Source: Toxonevra muliebris (lineage: Eukaryota > Arthropoda > Insecta > Diptera > Pallopteridae). Taken from it: a stretch of 64,000 nucleotides of DNA. Of this stretch, positions 59,228 to 64,000 are shown in pieces (position 1 is the stretch's first letter; each line of letters begins with the position of its first letter). The position numbers and the translations under genes were made by a program. Location: contig OY829326.1 of the NCBI GenBank assembly GCA_963691655.1, positions 101,245,340-101,309,339 of the forward strand, given 5' to 3'. The notes beneath the pieces are model-generated. The model was not told where the DNA came from. It did no database searches and worked only from the letters and a program-made list of their open reading frames with translations.

Positions 59228-62200
59228 TCTCATATAAGCGTTCATCAATGTAATTAATACATTTTTAAATATAATGAATAAATATTTTCATAATATTAAT
59301 AAATGTGAACATTAATAATACGAAATGGTTTATAGAAATTTCATTCATTAGATTGTTGACAAATGAAATAAAAAATAATATTGGTGAATGTAGACCACGA
59401 TATTATAAAGTGGTTCATAGAAACTTCATACATTGGAATGCTGAATTTAAAACAGTATCAGAGATTAGTCGGAATTCTTATTGATTCTAGAGACCCTGTG
59501 GGTCGGTTCTATGCAAGACAGTTGCAACAACTCCACCTTACGAAACTTGTTCTTCTTCAAACCACCCATTTTTGTAATTTACAAAAAAAAAAAAAAAACA
59601 AAAATAAATGAATATCCACTTAATTATTATTACAAGCTTTAAAACCACATTATAAATAATAAAAAAAAGGAAATAAAATTACTCTCCAATACCGTAGAAA
59701 AATAATCGCATTAATAATTTCTTTATTTTGTTTGAAGAAAAAAAAATTATTATACATATATCTTCCTAATTAGTGTTTGCTTTTTTATTTATTTTTTGCT
59801 CGTCCAAATACAAACATTTTCAAAAATTATAAATACAAAATGTACATATAGCAATTTGTCGATATTAACAAAATCAATATTTGCACAAAAATCAACGCAT
59901 TCAACGACAATAACAAAAGATGGAACTAGTTTTATTTCTTTCTTTTTTTTTTGTGTGTCTATAGGATTGTATGTATGTACATTATGTGTTATAAGCTGCT
60001 TAACTATTTATACATAATATATATATGCATGCATAGGTACGGTACTTGAGTATACCAGTGATAGACAAACTTTTAATAAAATTTCTTGTAAGCAATAGCA
60101 AATTTTTGTAAGCACATGCAGTTTCATATAATAAATTGTATATATTTTTAATATATATATACGCTTACAACAATAAAATAAAAAAAAAAAAAAAAAAAGA
60201 ACAACAAAATTTTTTCAAGCACGTTTAGAATATTGTAGGCTATTGTTTTTACCCTAAAATTTATATAATTTTCTCGTGTTATTTTATAATTAAAAGTAAA
60301 ACTTTTCACACCTGAAATTTGAAACCCTTAAAGTTTCAATCACGCTGCTGGCTGATGATGCTGCTGCTCTATTGTTGTTTGTTTAGTTTACTAACTTTGC
60401 TATTGTATTGAATTGCGCGTTTTGGATCACGTACTTCACATGAAAGCGCATGTGTATATTGTAAATAATTGTATTTTTTCTTTTTTGTTTATGTGTTTAT
60501 TTAAATAACTTTTTTTCATGGCAGATAATTTGCTGTTATTGTAAAAGTAGTGGATGCTTTTTCAATTTCTGTTGTTGGTTAGCTGCTTTTTTTTACTGAT
60601 ACATTTTTTCTTTTGTCATTATTTTGGTATCTTTTTTATAACTATTTTCTTGTTATTTGTTTGGTTTACACACTCATATGTGAACTGAATTTGTTTCACT
60701 CGTCGCTGACGACGATTTTAAATGCAGCTGAGTGCACTTTAAATATTACGCAATATTCAATGTTATGCGCAAATGTTTTCTGTTTTGAATTCGAAAAAAA
60801 AAAAAAAACTAGAGTAGAAATCACAGATTCAAAATGGCTTTAAAATTTCTATTGCCTGCTCCCTTTTTTGTTGTATACTCTAGTGGAAGTTTAATAAGTT
60901 TTATATGGGGAAATTGATTTTTGATTGTGTGAAATTTCAACATTTTTATATTAAAAATATGGGTTGAAAATTAAATTTTATTTTCTTTAAATTTGAGTAG
61001 TTTTCGTTTTTATTTGTTACTTTTTTGAACTTTGCCAACTTAGATTAAATACCAAAATTTACTAACGGTAGTCATTTCGAAAAAACTACGTAAATCGACA
61101 ACAAATTGTAGTTATTATTTTAGAATAATTTTTGTCATGAACTTTGTAGATGACAGAAATTACAATTAATATTTACCAAAAACTTCGGTTGTCAAAAAAT
61201 CGACTGCAAATTGTAGTTAATATTTTCCAACAATTTTCATCATAAAATTACTGGCAACATTAGTAATTTTTGCTTCGAAAAAAAATTCTGGAAAATTTGT
61301 TCTTTCGTGGAAGTTTTTAAAATTGTTGTCCAATTAATTTCTAGTTGTGACTGTTTAGGGCAAAAAAAAAAGAACAAACAAAATTTACTAAGAATATTAG
61401 TCACATTTACCTATTTGAAAATTAACTGCGTAAAACAAAAGCAACAACACACTGCAATCATTAATTTTTCGATCGGCTGCTGTCTGTTGTTTACTGCTGC
61501 TGTTGCTGCTGCTCCCACAACAATTGCTGGTTGTTTGTTTGTGCACATTTTACTAGTCGTAGATCAAAAAACACAAAAAGCACAGTTGCAATTAGCATAG
61601 TTTCTTATAGAAAATAATTGATTTCTTGTTGTAACTATTTTTTTTAATTTTTTTTTTTTATTTAAATTAAGTAACATAGCAAAAACGGCAAACAACAAGA
61701 ATAGTGGAAGAATAAGAAAAAAAATAGCTTTGAACTTTTGCCGCCAAATGCAAATTACATAAACTTAAAATCACAAAAACAACAAAAAATAACTACATAT
61801 ATGCATTTATGCGCACAATGTGTTGTTGTTGTTGTTTTTTGCATGCATTTTGTTGTTATAAATTGTAAATTTGTTGTTGTTATTTTATCGCATTTCGTTG
61901 CTGTTGCTGCCGCATTCTACTGTAGACATAGTGGTGCATTTTAAGTTCTTGAGAGAGTAAATGGAAGAGAGAGAGAGGGAGAATAAGTATGAGTTCTTAG
62001 TGTTGCATTTTTTGAAGCCCCCTTGAGAGCAGTAGCTATGCGCTTGAAGTCGATCGTATGCAACTCTATGCCTGGTACTGCTATGTTTACACTTTGTATG
62101 TAACGCAACAACAACAGCACAACGATAAGAATTTTTCCCGCTTCATAAGTCAACTTTAGTTATGTTTTGTTTGGTTTTCCATCGTATCTAAATACTACTA

Positions 62201-62880
62201 TATTTGCTTTTACATATTCTATTACTTGGGCTACACACATGTCTCCTCTACTTGTGGCAAGAAGCCTTCAAATTATTCTCGCCGCGCAATCACACAATCA
62301 AGCTTAGAAGAAACTGTGCCAGCCAAGCGTCCGTTCAAACAAACGTCCAACACCCGCCTGTTTGCCTCACGCCTGCTTTTTCACCCGCTTGCTTGTTTTG
62401 CCCTGCCTTTAAGCTTCTTTTCTATGTCATGGAGTTGGTTGATGATAGTTTTGTTGTTGTATCACTGTCGTTGGTGTCGCAGTTGCATTGCATTGACTTG
62501 CAGTTCTCTTCAATTTATGCTCCCTGTATCTATCTATGCATGTGTGTGTGTGTGTGTGAGTGTGTGTGCGCAGCAATTGACGCGATAACAATTTTTGCCT
62601 TCCAATTTTTATTTATTTTATTTTTTCATTGAATTTGTTTCTTTTTTCTTTCTTCTTTTTTTGCATTTAATTTATGCCTTCATTCTACTGAGCCTTGCCT
62701 TGTCATGCCATGCCTTTTTATATGTACGCAAATTGAGGGCACACAGCGTTGCATTTTTTTCTGTTTTCTTTTGATTTGATAAGAATTTGTCATATTTCAT
62801 TGATAAAGTTAAAGTTTCAATTCTTTGACATAAGTTATTGATAAATTTTATATTTGTATTGTACATTTACTTTTGCATTT
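59228..62880. other. AT-rich non-coding stretch
   Basis: Three TTGTAAGC motifs at 60086-60172; CTGCTG tracts near 60356 and 61495; TTGTTGTTGTTG near 61820; GT run at 62542-62556; GC-richer island 62230-62590 with conflicting ORFs on two frames. No gene recognised. Confidence 0.4.
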
Positions 62881-62884
62881 GCAT

Positions 62885-62935
62885 TTTTAATAAATTCGTT
62901 TTTTTCTCTTTCTGTTTATTTTCAGGTACGTTTTT
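62885..62935 (+). promoter_or_regulatory. Candidate recursive splice site (ratchet point) 3
   Basis: A long pyrimidine tract (TTTTTTTCTCTTTCTGTTTA) runs into TTTTCAG joined to GTACGT. AG ends at 62925, GT starts at 62926. TTAATAAAT upstream may act as branch point. GTACGT is a reasonable 5' splice site. No sequence similarity to sites 1 and 2 beyond the consensus. Confidence 0.5.
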
Positions 62936-63420
62936 GCATATATTCTACTCGTAGTTCGAGGTTATGGTTTGTATATATTCTACTTAAGGTCAATATAGAT
63001 TGTTATTCTCGGGAAAAATATTTCAAATAAAAAATATTGGTTTGATATTAAATGAAGTAGCATAGGAATTATATGAGTAGCATAGAATTATAAGTTGGAG
63101 TAATTCTAAAATGAAAATTTGTTCAGATAGTTTTATTCGATTATAACTATTCAAAGAAACTAACGAATAGTTAATTATTTATAATAGTAAAAGCAGCTGG
63201 GAAACATATTTATTAAGGAGTAAGAATATTCCGTCTTTCGTTCAGCTTAATCTGTTTTACCATTAATGAAATAATGTCTATATCATCATGTCATTGCCAT
63301 CGTATAAACGACAAAATTGACAGTCATTTTCTATAAACGTGGGAAATTTTGCATGCTGTAAGAACGAATCTAAATAATTTAAATTTTTTACGAAAATTCA
63401 CGTATTTTTGCGGCCACAAT
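62936..63420. other. AT-rich non-coding stretch
   Basis: No recognised gene or repeat; leads into the transposase remnant. Confidence 0.3.
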
Positions 63421-63429
63421 GCGTAAGAT

Positions 63430-64000
63430 ACGCGCTGATCTCCCTTGAAATCGCACGCCAAGTGAAAAGAATATACAATCTAGTCGACCAGGTCTGTACA
63501 AAACATGAAACCATCAACCCGTGCGCGTCCAGCACGGTCTGCAGAAAATATTGCTTCTGTCAGTAAAAGTGTCATGGAGAGCCCAAGAACATCAATTCGA
63601 GACCGTGCACAGCAATTGGATCTTACTACGGCTACTGTGCTTATAAGATTCAATTGAAATTAGGCCTGGAGATCGCGGACAGCGTCGGGTAATTGCTGAT
63701 TTGCAAATTTGGCCCAATTTTTGCCAAAAAATCATTTTATCGAATGAGCAACACTGACACTTCGGAAAGCCCGCGCGAGATTCAAGAGCTTCCAGTGCAC
63801 CCACTCAAAGTCATGGTTTGGTGCGCACTTTAGTCGGGCGGTATTCTCGAGCCATTATTCTTTGAAACAGGAATGTGTCGACTTATTGTATACCAAATTT
63901 CCGGACCTTTCGCGTTTTGGCAACATCAATTGTCCATCAAGCTCATGCGATTAAACGCTGTTGGACTTTTTTCTTTGGAGTATTGTTAAAAGAAAAGTTT
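63430..64000 (+). pseudogene. Decayed Tc1/mariner-superfamily transposase, runs off the right edge
   Basis: Plus-strand frames change repeatedly but keep order: IYNLVDQV (near 63467), then ESPRTSIRDRAQQLDLTT (63576-63630) in the helix-turn-helix part, then KIILSNEQH (near 63733) where the first acidic block would be, then HPLKVMVWCAL (near 63800), then CD-stop-TLLDFFLW and VKRKV (63946-64000), equivalent to the CDLTPLDFFLWGY block of a widespread insect transposase family with an N-terminal DUF4817-type domain. Most of the region before the third catalytic residue is deleted. Dead, and incomplete at the window edge. Confidence 0.75.

Overview
The window looks like non-coding DNA of a higher fly (Diptera). 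It is very AT-rich, full of poly-T/poly-A runs and CAA, CTG and CA microsatellites, and littered with Tc1/mariner transposons and small inverted-repeat elements of the kind common in muscid and calliphorid genomes. The species cannot be named from the sequence. I found no convincing host protein-coding exon on either strand; every recognisable coding stretch is a decayed transposable-element gene. One assembly gap of 200 N lies at 44214-44413.

The best clue to the setting is three plus-strand sites (8513/8514, 22227/22228, 62925/62926) where a polypyrimidine tract plus AG is followed directly by GTAA or GTAC. Such zero-length 3'/5' splice junctions are the signature of recursive splicing (ratchet points) in very long fly introns. 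They suggest that most or all of the window is one giant intron of a plus-strand gene. The first two sites also share a near-identical 25-nt block ending before a second GT.

Layout. 0-16 kb: a 954-bp inverted-repeat element (1549), an 11-bp minisatellite (5.2-6.4 kb), the first ratchet-like site, a 50/62-bp minisatellite (8.9-10.1 kb), mariner copy A (11.75 kb) and a 330-bp hairpin MITE (14.3 kb). 16-24 kb: an 88-bp palindromic element, a tandem array of degenerate tRNA-Lys-like sequences, mariner copy B, a foldback repeat (21 kb), the second ratchet-like site, and a LINE remnant whose two ends are inverted relative to each other. 24-44 kb: TTAA-flanked (piggyBac-like) miniature elements, two nearly full-length DD37E elements and a fragment of a third, one DD37D (maT-like) element, a 554-bp MITE and a second 88-bp palindrome. 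44-64 kb: the gap, the third palindrome beside mariner copy C, a CATTT/GATTT pentamer array, another small TTAA element, dispersed clusters of a TTGTAAGC motif (52.5-60.2 kb), a duplicated foldback element (58 kb) one copy of which carries a 314-bp TTAA insertion, the third ratchet-like site and a decayed Tc1/mariner transposase running off the right edge.

There is no operon or pathway logic here. The content is long-intron sequence plus several waves of DNA transposons, all with broken transposase genes. The short GC-richer unique islands between the repeats are the places to look for enhancers, but the sequence alone does not identify any.
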